Source: Cupriavidus pauculus (GTDB lineage Bacteria > Pseudomonadota > Gammaproteobacteria > Burkholderiales > Burkholderiaceae). Taken from it: a stretch of 64,000 nt of DNA. The notes under the pieces were generated by a model. That model was given only the letters and a program-made list of their open reading frames with translations, was not told the origin of the DNA and ran no database searches. This document shows, piece after piece, positions 9,698-17,437 of this stretch. Made by a program: the position numbers and the translations under genes. The stretch lies in contig NZ_PJRP01000002.1 in the NCBI RefSeq assembly GCF_002858765.1, positions 480,598 through 544,597 on the forward strand. The letters run 5' to 3'. Every line of letters begins with the position of its first letter. The stretch's first letter is position 1.

Positions 9698-9726
9698 AAT
9701 ATAAGACGCATGCGCCCGGGTGTCAA
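9698..9726 (-). promoter_or_regulatory. Consensus sigma-70 promoter of the argD leader
   Basis: On the minus strand a perfect TTGACA (9721-9726) and TATATT (9698-9703) are exactly 17 bases apart. The predicted transcript starts at or just before the ATG of the Arg-rich leader ORF. Confidence 0.75.
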
Positions 9727-9785
9727 AGCGAAATTTGGCAGACCCGGGTGGCATTGTTGTGTCGACGGAACGGCGGGCCGGTCGG

Positions 9786-10841
9786 TCAGGCGGCGCCAGC
9801 CTGGTGCAGATCGGCCTCGGACGTGAATGAATCGGCGAAGAAGGCGTCCTCGTGCAGGCGGCATTGGGCCGAGAAATCGGTGCGCGCGGCGTTGACCATG
9901 ACCGGCGCGCCGCAGGCGTAGACCTCGTGGCCCGACAGGTCCGGATGGTCGGCCATCACGGCCTGGTGGACAAAGCCGGTGCGGCCCGACCAGTTGTCGT
10001 CGGCCTGCGCGTTGGACACCACCGGCACGTACTTGAAATTCGGCAGGTCGCGCGCCCACTGCTCGCACAGCGCGTGCATGTACAGGTCGGCCGGACGGCG
10101 GCCGCCCCAGTACAGCGTCATCGGGCGCGTGATGCCCGTATAGGCGGCGTGCTCGACGATGGCCTTGATCGGCGCGAAGCCGGTGCCCGAGGCCAGCAGG
10201 ATGATCGGCTTGTCGGAATCCTCGCGCAGGAAGAAGCTGCCCAGCGGACCCTCGAAGCGCAGGATGTCGCGATCCTTCATGGCCGGCATGCCTTCCTTGG
10301 CGCCGAACACGTAGTCGGTGAACGCGCCGCCCGGCATGTGGCGGATGTGCAGTTCGATCGGGCCTTCCTCGTGCGGCGGCGTGGCGATCGAATAGCTGCG
10401 GCGCTTGCCGTCGCGCAGCAGGAATTCCACGTACTGGCCGGCCAGGAACTGCATGCGCTCGGTGGCGGGCAGTTGCAGCTTGACGGCGATGACGTCGTCA
10501 GCTAGGCGCTCCATGGTGGCCACGCGGCACGGGATCTTCTTGATGGGGATGTCGCCGGCGCCATGCACCTCGCGGCATTCGATCGTGATGTCCGAGGTGG
10601 CGTTGGCGCAGCAGAACAGGGCGCGGCCTTCGGTCTTTTCCTGGGCCGTCAGGGCCGACGCGGCGTGGTCGCCCTGCTGGATCGTGCCTTCGACCACGCG
10701 GCCCTTGCACGACCCGCAGGCGCCGTTCTTGCAGCCGTAAGGCAGGCCGATGCTATGGCGCAGCGCGGCGCCTAGGATGGTTTCGTCGGCAGCCACTTCA
10801 AACTTGTGGCCACTCGGCATGACGGTAACTTGATAAGCCAT
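9786..10841 (-). CDS. 2Fe-2S flavoreductase (CDP-6-deoxy-glucoseen reductase-like)
   Basis: A 351-residue electron-transfer protein. The N-terminal third is a plant-type ferredoxin domain with the cluster motif GCKNGACGSCKG (about residues 35-46) and the fourth ligand in RALFCC. Then come an FAD domain with RRSYSIATPP and an NAD(P)-binding domain with LASGTGFAPIKAI. The order ferredoxin-FAD-NAD matches AscD/RfbI-like reductases and oxygenase reductase components. The electron acceptor is not shown by context, since no oxygenase or sugar genes lie nearby. The ATG at 10841 is only 10 bases from the divergent epimerase start. CDP-sugar chemistry is doubtful; the family name is only a likeness. 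Confidence 0.85.
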   Translation of the reverse strand: MAYQVTVMPSGHKFEVAADETILGAALRHSIGLPYGCKNGACGSCKGRVVEGTIQQGDHAASALTAQEKTEGRALFCCANATSDITIECREVHGAGDIPIKKIPCRVATMERLADDVIAVKLQLPATERMQFLAGQYVEFLLRDGKRRSYSIATPPHEEGPIELHIRHMPGGAFTDYVFGAKEGMPAMKDRDILRFEGPLGSFFLREDSDKPIILLASGTGFAPIKAIVEHAAYTGITRPMTLYWGGRRPADLYMHALCEQWARDLPNFKYVPVVSNAQADDNWSGRTGFVHQAVMADHPDLSGHEVYACGAPVMVNAARTDFSAQCRLHEDAFFADSFTSEADLHQAGAA

Positions 10842-10851
10842 AATCGGGTCT

Positions 10852-11877
10852 ATGAACCAAATTCTGTCGCCGCAAGCGGCGTTGTCTTCCCCACGGGGCG
10901 TTCGGCGTCGGCGGCTGGGCCGTCCGCGCCTGCTGATCGTTGGCTGCGGCGATGTTGGCACCCGCATCCTGCGCGAGCTGGCCACGCGCATGCGCGTGTT
11001 CGCCGTGACGTCGCAACCATCGCGCCAGGCTGAACTGCGAGAAGCCGGTGCGATTCCGCTGGTGGCCAACCTGGATCAGCCGGCCACACTGGCACGGCTG
11101 TCGCGGCTGGCCGCGCGGGTCATCGACCTGGCGCCGCCGCCCGGTCAGGGCGATGGCGATCCACGCACGCAAGCGTTGCTGGGTGCGCTACGGCGCACCA
11201 GCTGGCGCCGCACGCGTGCCCAACGGCCGGGCGTCAGCGAGGCCGCCATTCTACCCGAGCGGGGCTGGCACCGGGCGTTTGAGGCCGCCTCGCGGCACCG
11301 CGCTGCCGGCGCCTTCATCTATGCCAGCACCACCGGTGTCTACGGCGACCGCGGCGGCGCGCGCGTGCAGGAATTTCACGCGGTGCGTCCGCAGACTGCA
11401 CGGGCCCGGCGCCGAGTGGCGGCGGAATCGGCGGTGCGCGCCTTTGGCCGCGACGCCGGCTGGCGGACGGGCGTCGTGCGCGTCCCCGGCATCTATGCGG
11501 AAGACCGGCTGCCCGTGGCGCGCCTGCACAAGGGCACGCCGGCGCTGGCGCCCCAGGACGACGTCTACACCAGCCATATCCACGCCGACGACCTGGCGCG
11601 GGCCATGATCGCCGCGCTCTGGCGTGGCCGGCCCCAGCGCGTGGTGCATGCCAGCGACGACACCGAACTGCGCATGGCCGACTATTTCGACCTCGTGGCA
11701 GACCGCAAGGGCCTGCCGCGCCCGCCGCGCATCACCCGCCAGCAGGCACGTGACACCATCGACCCCACGCTCCTGAGCTTCATGAGCGAATCGCGCCGGC
11801 TGGACAACCGCCGGCTCAAGCGCGAACTGCGGCTGCGCTTGCGTTATCCCACGGTCAGTTCGTTTTTTGATCGTTGA
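10852..11877 (+). CDS. SDR-family NAD(P)-binding epimerase-like protein
   Basis: A 341-residue extended SDR protein. The NAD(P) Rossmann motif is RLLIVGCGDVGTRIL at about residues 26-40, with VGCGDVG in place of the usual TGxxGxxG, as in YeeZ-like proteins. FIYASTTGVYGDRGGA (about residue 155 on) holds the Ser and Tyr region of the fold, and VRVPGIYAEDRLP follows. It also has DDVYTSHIHADDLARA, a common substrate-domain motif. About 25 basic residues precede the fold, and no ATG lies nearer to it. Substrate is unknown. It is divergent from the flavoreductase with a 10-base gap. Confidence 0.8.
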   Translation: MNQILSPQAALSSPRGVRRRRLGRPRLLIVGCGDVGTRILRELATRMRVFAVTSQPSRQAELREAGAIPLVANLDQPATLARLSRLAARVIDLAPPPGQGDGDPRTQALLGALRRTSWRRTRAQRPGVSEAAILPERGWHRAFEAASRHRAAGAFIYASTTGVYGDRGGARVQEFHAVRPQTARARRRVAAESAVRAFGRDAGWRTGVVRVPGIYAEDRLPVARLHKGTPALAPQDDVYTSHIHADDLARAMIAALWRGRPQRVVHASDDTELRMADYFDLVADRKGLPRPPRITRQQARDTIDPTLLSFMSESRRLDNRRLKRELRLRLRYPTVSSFFDR

Positions 11878-11898
11878 CGCGCCCAGGCCGATCTCTGG

Positions 11899-12025
11899 CC
11901 CCCCTCTCCCATGAACAAAATGGGAGAGGGGGGGAGAGGGCGTCGAGGTTCTGCTTGCTGACGTTTGGCAATTTGAACTGCCGGGCCCTCTCCCCCGACC
12001 CCTCTCCCGCCTTGCGGGAGAGGGG
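11899..12025 (-). repeat. Composite palindromic element, copy A
   Basis: Two hairpins flank a spacer. The first stem is CCCCCCTCTCCCAT/ATGGGAGAGGGGGG (11899-11933) and the second CCCCTCTCCCGC/GCGGGAGAGGGG (11999-12025). Inside them GGGGAGAGGGC and GCCCTCTCCCC form a further inverted pair. The spacer, read on the minus strand, contains TTCAAATTG and matches copy C (49970-50093) over most of its length, so this copy is inverted relative to B and C. It lies between two genes on the plus strand. Confidence 0.85.
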
Positions 12026-12097
12026 AGCAACCATCACGTAGCGGCCACCTCTTCCCAAGCCAGGCACGCCGATTGCGTCACAGTCCGCCCGCGTCGC

Positions 12098-12110
12098 CTG
12101 TATAGACAAG
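12098..12110. promoter_or_regulatory. HutC-type operator, distal site
   Basis: CTGTATAGACAAG resembles the HutC half-site pair (TGTATA...ACA) and is nearly identical to the site before hutH (15779-15792). It lies about 200 bases upstream of the hut-linked transporter gene. About 140 bases on is a second, better site inside a promoter. Confidence 0.55.
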
Positions 12111-12248
12111 TCGGTGCATCAAACCCCACACCCCGCCAGTCCCGTGCGCCTTTGAGGTGCATTGCAGCATGCCCCGGCACCGCAATCGCGCGTCTGTGGG
12201 TGGATTCAGGAAGGCGCACTTGCCTGATGACTCAGGTAAACCCCGGGT

Positions 12249-12277
12249 TTGACTTGTATATACAGCGTTGATAGATT
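12249..12277 (+). promoter_or_regulatory. Promoter with HutC-type operator in the spacer
   Basis: TTGACT (12249-12254) and TAGATT (12272-12277) are 17 bases apart. The spacer carries TGTATATACA (12255-12264), a perfect 10-base palindrome that matches the known HutC operator core of Pseudomonas and enteric bacteria. A repressor bound here would block polymerase, so the transporter and hutC should be induced by urocanate. Confidence 0.65.
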
Positions 12278-12309
12278 GCGTTCACCCCACGACTGATGGA
12301 GCCGACAGC

Positions 12310-13272
12310 ATGAAGCTGCCCCTGCCGTTCCGTTTTGCCGCAGTTGCGTCCACCCTTGCCGCCGCGGCCCTGGCCGCGCCCGCCCATGCCCAGAACACGC
12401 CGGTCACCATCGGCATGAGCGGCTGGACCGGCTTTGCGCCGCTGACACTGGCCGACAAGGCAGGCATCTTCAAGAAGCACGGCGTGGACGTGGACATCAA
12501 GATGATTCCGCAGAAGGACCGCCACCTGGCGCTGGCCTCGGGGGCCATCCAGTGCGCGGCCACCACCGTGGAAACCCATGTGGCCTGGAATGCCAATGGC
12601 GTGCCGATCACGCAGATCGTGCAGCTGGACAAGTCGTACGGCGCCGACGGCCTTGCCGTGCGCGGCGACGTGAAGGCGTTTGCGGACCTCAAGGGCAAGA
12701 CCATCGGCGTCGACGCGCCGGGCACCGCGCCGTACTTCGGCCTAGCCTGGATGCTGAAGAAGAACGGCATGACGCTCAAGGACGTGAAGCTGACCACGCT
12801 GTCGCCGCAGGCGGCCGCGCAGGCGTTCGTGGCGGGGCAGAACGACGGCGCCATGACCTACGAGCCGTACCTGTCGACGGTGCGCGCCAATCCGGACCGC
12901 GGCAAGATCCTGGCCACCACGCTCGACTACCCGATGGTGACCGATACGCTCGGCTGCGCGCCGAAATGGCTCAAGGACAATCCCAAGGCCGCCCAGGCGC
13001 TGGTCGACAGCTACTTCGAGGCGCTGGAGATGATCCGCAAGGAGCCGGAGAAGTCCAACGACATCATGGGCGCGGCGGTCAAGCAGACTGGCGAGCAGTT
13101 CGCGAAGTCGTCGGCCTACCTGCGCTGGCAGGACAAGGCCGCCAACCAGAAATTCTTCTCGGGCGAACTGGCCAGCTTCAGCAAGGAAGCGGCCGACGTG
13201 CTCAAGGACATCGGCGTGATCCGCCAGGTGCCCGACGTGACGGCGCTCTATGACGCCCGATACCTCAAGTAA
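12310..13272 (+). CDS. Hut-linked ABC transporter, periplasmic binding protein
   Basis: A 320-residue binding protein of the NMT1/SsuA/NrtA class. The start at 12310 (MKLPLPFRF) gives a clean Sec signal with cleavage after AHA (about residue 27), then QNTPVTIGMSGWTGFAPL. KTIGVDAPGTAPYF and NDGAMTYEPYLSTV are the usual ligand-domain segments. The open frame extends 14 codons upstream without signal character. It is first in a four-gene unit with permease, ATPase and hutC, behind a promoter with a HutC-type operator. The substrate is therefore more likely histidine, urocanate or a derivative than nitrate or taurine, though this is inference. Confidence 0.85.
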   Translation: MKLPLPFRFAAVASTLAAAALAAPAHAQNTPVTIGMSGWTGFAPLTLADKAGIFKKHGVDVDIKMIPQKDRHLALASGAIQCAATTVETHVAWNANGVPITQIVQLDKSYGADGLAVRGDVKAFADLKGKTIGVDAPGTAPYFGLAWMLKKNGMTLKDVKLTTLSPQAAAQAFVAGQNDGAMTYEPYLSTVRANPDRGKILATTLDYPMVTDTLGCAPKWLKDNPKAAQALVDSYFEALEMIRKEPEKSNDIMGAAVKQTGEQFAKSSAYLRWQDKAANQKFFSGELASFSKEAADVLKDIGVIRQVPDVTALYDARYLK

Positions 13273-13285
13273 GCCGGAGGCCGTG

Positions 13286-14158
13286 ATGTCGTCGTCCGTC
13301 CAAGCTCCCGCCACCGCGCGCCCACCCGCGCCAATCGCCGCCCAGCCGGCGGACCGCGCGCCGCGTGCGCGCCATCCGTGGCTGTCGCCGCTGGTGCCGG
13401 TGTCGTCGCAGGCCCGCTGGATCCTGGGCCTGTCGTTCTTCGCAGCGTTCTTTGGCGTCTGGGCCGTGGTCACGCTGGGTGGCTTCGTGCCGCGCACGTT
13501 CCTGGCCGATCCGATGACGATGGCGCACGAGGGCTGGCTGCTGTTCACGCAGTACGGCTTCATTGGCGACATCGGCATGACCGTCTGGCGCGTGATCGGC
13601 GGCTTCGTGCTGGCGGCGGTGCTGGCCGTGCCGCTGGGCATCTTCATGGGCGCCTACAAGGCGGCCGAGGCGTTCTTTGAGCCGTTCGTGTCGTTCTGCC
13701 GCTACCTGCCGGCGTCGGCGTTCATCCCGCTGCTGATCCTGTGGGCCGGCATTGGCGAGACGCAGAAGCTGCTGGTGATCTTCATCGGCTCGTTCTTCCA
13801 GATTGTGCTGATGGTGGCGGTCACGGTGGGCGGCGCGCGCAAGGACCTGGTGGAAGCCGCCTATACGCTGGGCGCCACGCCGCGCGGCATCGTGCGCCGC
13901 GTGCTGGTGCCGGGCGCCGCGCCGGAGATTGCTGAGACGCTGCGGCTGGTGCTGGGCTGGGCGTGGACGTACGTGATCGTGGCCGAACTGATTGGCTCGT
14001 CCTCGGGCATCGGCCACATGATTACCGACAGCCAGGCGCTGCTGAATACCGGGCAGATCATCTTCGGCATCATCGTCATCGGCTGCATCGGGCTGGTGTC
14101 CGACCTGGTCTTCAAGCTGGCCAACCAGCGCCTGTTTCCGTGGAGTTCGATCAAATGA
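13286..14158 (+). CDS. Hut-linked ABC transporter permease
   Basis: A 290-residue inner-membrane permease of the BPD_transp_1 fold (SsuC/TauC-like). After an Ala/Pro-rich cytoplasmic start of about 45 residues come about six membrane spans. The EAA loop reads EAAYTLGATPRGIVRRVLVPGAAPEIAETLRL (split here across two family blocks, about residues 190-222) and contacts the ATPase. The start at 13286 follows GCCGGAGGCCGTG. The stop overlaps the ATPase start (ATGA), so the two are coupled. Confidence 0.9.
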   Translation: MSSSVQAPATARPPAPIAAQPADRAPRARHPWLSPLVPVSSQARWILGLSFFAAFFGVWAVVTLGGFVPRTFLADPMTMAHEGWLLFTQYGFIGDIGMTVWRVIGGFVLAAVLAVPLGIFMGAYKAAEAFFEPFVSFCRYLPASAFIPLLILWAGIGETQKLLVIFIGSFFQIVLMVAVTVGGARKDLVEAAYTLGATPRGIVRRVLVPGAAPEIAETLRLVLGWAWTYVIVAELIGSSSGIGHMITDSQALLNTGQIIFGIIVIGCIGLVSDLVFKLANQRLFPWSSIK

Positions 14159-14934
14159 GCGCGCTGTCGATCCAGCAGGTGTCCCGTACTTTCGAGAGTC
14201 CGCGCGGCGGCAGCACGCAGGCGTTGCTGCCCGTCGACTTCGAGGTGCGCGACAACGATTTTGTGACGATCCTGGGCCCGTCGGGCTGCGGCAAGTCGAC
14301 GCTGCTGCGCATCGTGGCCGGGCTGGACACCCCCAGCGGCGGCCGCGTGCTGCTCGACGGCCAGCCGGTGGCCGGCCCGGGCGCCGACCGCGGCATGGTG
14401 TTCCAGTCGTACACGCTGTTTCCGTGGCTGACCATCGAGCAGAACGTGCGTTTCGGGCTGCGCGAGCGTGGCATGAGCCTGGCCGAGCAAAAGGAACGAA
14501 GCGATTTCTTTATCGCCCGCGTCGGGCTGCGCGGCTTCGAGCAGCACTACCCGAAGCAGCTGTCGGGCGGCATGCAGCAGCGCACGGCGATTGCGCGGGC
14601 GCTGGCCAACGACCCGAAGATCCTGCTGCTGGACGAGCCGTTCGGCGCGCTGGACAACCAGACGCGCGTGCTGATGCAGGAGCTGCTGCTCGGCATCTGG
14701 GAGTCGCACCGCAAGACGGTATTATTCGTCACGCACGATATCGACGAGGCCATTTTCATGGCCAACCGCGTGGCGGTGTTTTCCGCGCGGCCCGGTCGGA
14801 TCAAGAGCGAGATCGCGGTGGACTTTGTCCATCCGCGCCATTACACGATCAAGACATCGCCAGAGTTCTCCGTGCTCAAGGCGCGGCTTACCGAGGAAAT
14901 TCGGGCCGAAGCCATGGCATCGGCCGAGCACTGA
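14155..14934 (+). CDS. Hut-linked ABC transporter ATPase
   Basis: A 259-residue ATPase of the nitrate/sulfonate/taurine class. Walker A is GPSGCGKST (about residues 40-48). Then come the Q-loop [16 protein letters not shown], signature [15 protein letters not shown], Walker [13 protein letters not shown] and the H-loop FVTHDIDEA. The ATG overlaps the permease stop. hutC follows after 29 bases. With the two preceding genes it makes a full importer. Confidence 0.92.
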   Translation: MSALSIQQVSRTFESPRGGSTQALLPVDFEVRDNDFVTILGPSGCGKSTLLRIVAGLDTPSGGRVLLDGQPVAGPGADRGMVFQSYTLFPWLTIEQNVRFGLRERGMSLAEQKERSDFFIARVGLRGFEQHYPKQLSGGMQQRTAIARALANDPKILLLDEPFGALDNQTRVLMQELLLGIWESHRKTVLFVTHDIDEAIFMANRVAVFSARPGRIKSEIAVDFVHPRHYTIKTSPEFSVLKARLTEEIRAEAMASAEH

Positions 14935-14963
14935 ACCGGCGATCCGGCATTTCGCAACAGGTC

Positions 14964-15725
14964 ATGAATCCGTCCGCCAACCCGGCACCTTCCCCGTCCA
15001 ACGCTCCGGCCGCGCTGTACCAGCAGGTCAAGGAGTACATCGCGCGCCAGATCCAGAGCGGCGCGTGGCAGCCCGGCGACCGTGTGCCGTCCGAGCAGGA
15101 ACTGGTGAGCCGCTTCTCGGTGTCGCGCATGACGGTCAACCGGGCGTTGCGCGAGCTGTCGGAGCAGGGCAGGGTGGTGCGCGTGGCCGGCGTGGGCACG
15201 TTCGTGGCCGAGCACAAGCCGCAGTCCACGCTGCTGTCGGTGGTCAACCTGCAGGATGAGATCCGCATGCGCGGCCATGACTACGCCTGCGACGTGATCC
15301 TGGTGGAGCGTGTGTCGGCGTCGATCGAGGTGGCCGCCGCGCTGGAACTGCGCACGGGCGAATCGGTGTACCACTCCATCTGCATCCACCGCGAAGACGG
15401 CTTGCCGGTGCAGCTGGAAGACCGCTACGTGAACCCGCGCGCGGCGCCCGACTTCATCTCGCAGGACTTTGCCGATACGCAGCCGGGCGAGTACCTGCTG
15501 CGCAACGTGCCATATGACCAGGTGGAGCACGTGGTCGATGCCATTGCCGCCACGGCCGAGCAGGCCGCGCAGCTGGAGATGCCGCCCACGCAGCCCTGTC
15601 TGCTGCTGACCCGCCGCACCTGGACGCATGGCGTTCCTGTCACTTTCGTGCGCTGCCTGCACCCAGGCAACCGGTATCGGCTGGGGAGCCGGTTTCGCGC
15701 CGACGGCAATCCCGCCTTCGGCTAG
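14964..15725 (+). CDS. hutC: Histidine utilisation repressor HutC
   Basis: A 253-residue GntR/HutC-family repressor. A winged-helix DNA-binding domain (about residues 18-85) has ALYQQVKEYIARQIQSG, VPSEQELVSRFSVSRMTVNRAL and the wing RVAGVGTFVAE. A UTRA ligand domain (about 100-245) follows, with YHSICIHREDGLPVQLEDRYVNP. In known systems urocanate releases HutC from DNA. It lies at the end of the transporter unit and upstream of hutH. Operator-like sites at 12098, 12255 and 15779 suggest that it controls both its own unit and hutHUDIFG. Confidence 0.93.
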   Translation: MNPSANPAPSPSNAPAALYQQVKEYIARQIQSGAWQPGDRVPSEQELVSRFSVSRMTVNRALRELSEQGRVVRVAGVGTFVAEHKPQSTLLSVVNLQDEIRMRGHDYACDVILVERVSASIEVAAALELRTGESVYHSICIHREDGLPVQLEDRYVNPRAAPDFISQDFADTQPGEYLLRNVPYDQVEHVVDAIAATAEQAAQLEMPPTQPCLLLTRRTWTHGVPVTFVRCLHPGNRYRLGSRFRADGNPAFG

Positions 15726-15778
15726 ACAGTTTCCCGAGGCCAGTCAAAAGCTGTCCATCGGGTTTATTTTTCGACTAA

Positions 15779-15792
15779 CCTGTATAGACAGG
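15779..15792. promoter_or_regulatory. HutC operator upstream of hutH
   Basis: CCTGTATAGACAGG has 5-base inverted arms (CCTGT/ACAGG) and lies 25 bases before the hutH ATG, close to the expected start of transcription. It shares CTGTATAGACA with the site at 12098. Confidence 0.65.
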
Positions 15793-15817
15793 CTCATACA
15801 ACATAAGACGTACTCAG

Positions 15818-17380
15818 ATGACCAACGATTCCCGCTCCCTCCTGACCCTGAACCCTGGCCACGTTTCGCTGGACGACCTGCGCCGCATCTACCGTGGCGA
15901 AGTGCGCCTGGCGATGGCCGAATCGGCCTGGGCCGGCGTTCGTGCCGCGCAGGCCACGGTGCAGGACATCATCGACGCCGACGCCGTGGTCTACGGCATC
16001 AACACCGGCTTCGGCAAGCTGGCGCAGTCGCGCATCGCCCACGACAAGCTGGCCGACCTGCAGCGCAACCTGGTGCTGTCGCACAGCGTGGGCACCGGCG
16101 CCGACCTGCCGGCCGATACCGTGCGGCTGATCCTGGCGATCAAGGCCGTCAGCCTGGCGCGCGGCCATTCGGGTGTGCGTCCGGAACTGATCGATGCCCT
16201 GCTGGCGCTGGCCAACCACGGCGTGTCGCCGTGCATTCCCGCCAAGGGATCGGTGGGCGCCTCGGGCGACCTCGCGCCGCTGGCGCACATGTCCTGCACG
16301 CTGATCGGCGTGGGTGACGTGACGATCGACGGCCGCCGCGTGCCGGCCGCACAGGGCCTGGCCCATGCCGGGCTGGACGCCTTCACGCTGGGGCCGAAGG
16401 AAGGGCTGGCGCTGCTGAACGGCACGCAGGTGTCCACGGCGCTGGCGCTGGCTGGCCTGTTTGCCGCCGAGGATGCCTTCGCGGCCGGCCTGGTGGCGGG
16501 AGCGCTGTCGCTGGAAGCCATCAAGGGATCGGTCAAGCCGTTCGATGCCCGCATCCATGACGCGCGCGGCCAGACGGGCCAGATCGCCGTGGCCAGCGCC
16601 GTGCGCGCGATGCTCGACGGCAGCGAGATCGTCGATTCGCACAAGGCGTGCGGGCGCGTGCAGGACCCGTACTCGATCCGATGCCAGCCGCAGGTGATGG
16701 GCGCCTGCCTGGACAACCTTGGCCACGCCGCGCGCATCCTGCGCATCGAAGCCAACGCCGCGTCTGACAACCCGCTGGTGTTTGCCGAACAGGGCGACGT
16801 GGTGTCCGGCGGCAACTTCCACGCCGAGCCGGTGGCGTTCGCCGCCGACATCATCGCGCTGGCCATCGCCGAGATCGGCGCCATTTCCGAGCGTCGCCTG
16901 GCGCTGCTGCTCGATACGGGCCTGTCCGGCCTGCCGCCGTTCCTGGTGCGCGACGGCGGCCTGAACTCGGGCTTCATGATTGCCCAGGTCACGGCCGCGG
17001 CGCTGGCATCCGAAAACAAGTCGCTGGCGCATCCGTCCAGCGTGGACAGCCTGCCCACGTCGGCCAACCAGGAAGACCACGTGTCGATGGCCACTTACGG
17101 CGCGCGCCGCCTGGGCGACATGGCCGCTAACACGGCCGTGATCGTCGGCATCGAGGCCATGGCCGCCGCGCAGGGCATCGAATTCCACCGCCCGCTGAAG
17201 TCGTCGCCGCTGGTGGAGCAGGAACTGGCCCGCATCCGCGCCCGCGTGGCCTTCGTGGAAGCCGACCGCTATCTGGCGCCCGATATCGAGGCGATGAAGC
17301 AATGGGTGGTGCAGGGCGACGCCGGCGCGGGCTGGCCCGAGGCCGTGCGGGAGATCCTGCCGACGAACGTAGCCGTTTGA
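15818..17380 (+). CDS. hutH: Histidine ammonia-lyase
   Basis: HutH removes ammonia from histidine to give urocanate, the first step of histidine breakdown. The 520-residue protein has the self-processing [14 protein letters not shown] motif, in which Ala-Ser-Gly at about 148-150 forms the MIO electrophile. [12 protein letters not shown] (active-site Tyr) and [19 protein letters not shown] are also present. The length fits the family (about 510). It heads hutHUDIFG, and a HutC-type operator lies just upstream. The next gene follows after 57 bases. Confidence 0.97.
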   Translation: MTNDSRSLLTLNPGHVSLDDLRRIYRGEVRLAMAESAWAGVRAAQATVQDIIDADAVVYGINTGFGKLAQSRIAHDKLADLQRNLVLSHSVGTGADLPADTVRLILAIKAVSLARGHSGVRPELIDALLALANHGVSPCIPAKGSVGASGDLAPLAHMSCTLIGVGDVTIDGRRVPAAQGLAHAGLDAFTLGPKEGLALLNGTQVSTALALAGLFAAEDAFAAGLVAGALSLEAIKGSVKPFDARIHDARGQTGQIAVASAVRAMLDGSEIVDSHKACGRVQDPYSIRCQPQVMGACLDNLGHAARILRIEANAASDNPLVFAEQGDVVSGGNFHAEPVAFAADIIALAIAEIGAISERRLALLLDTGLSGLPPFLVRDGGLNSGFMIAQVTAAALASENKSLAHPSSVDSLPTSANQEDHVSMATYGARRLGDMAANTAVIVGIEAMAAAQGIEFHRPLKSSPLVEQELARIRARVAFVEADRYLAPDIEAMKQWVVQGDAGAGWPEAVREILPTNVAV

Positions 17381-17437
17381 CGCGCCAGGGCAAGCACATC
17401 CAGAACCGACCAGTCATCAAACATACCGAGACACGCC

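Noticed and set aside
11899..12025. CRISPR-like array from repeated GC-rich hairpins
   Set aside because: Copies are kilobases apart, lack regular spacers and no cas genes are present.
12310..14934. Nitrate or taurine transporter
   Set aside because: The family likeness is real, but the operon with hutC and HutC-type sites argues for a hut substrate.
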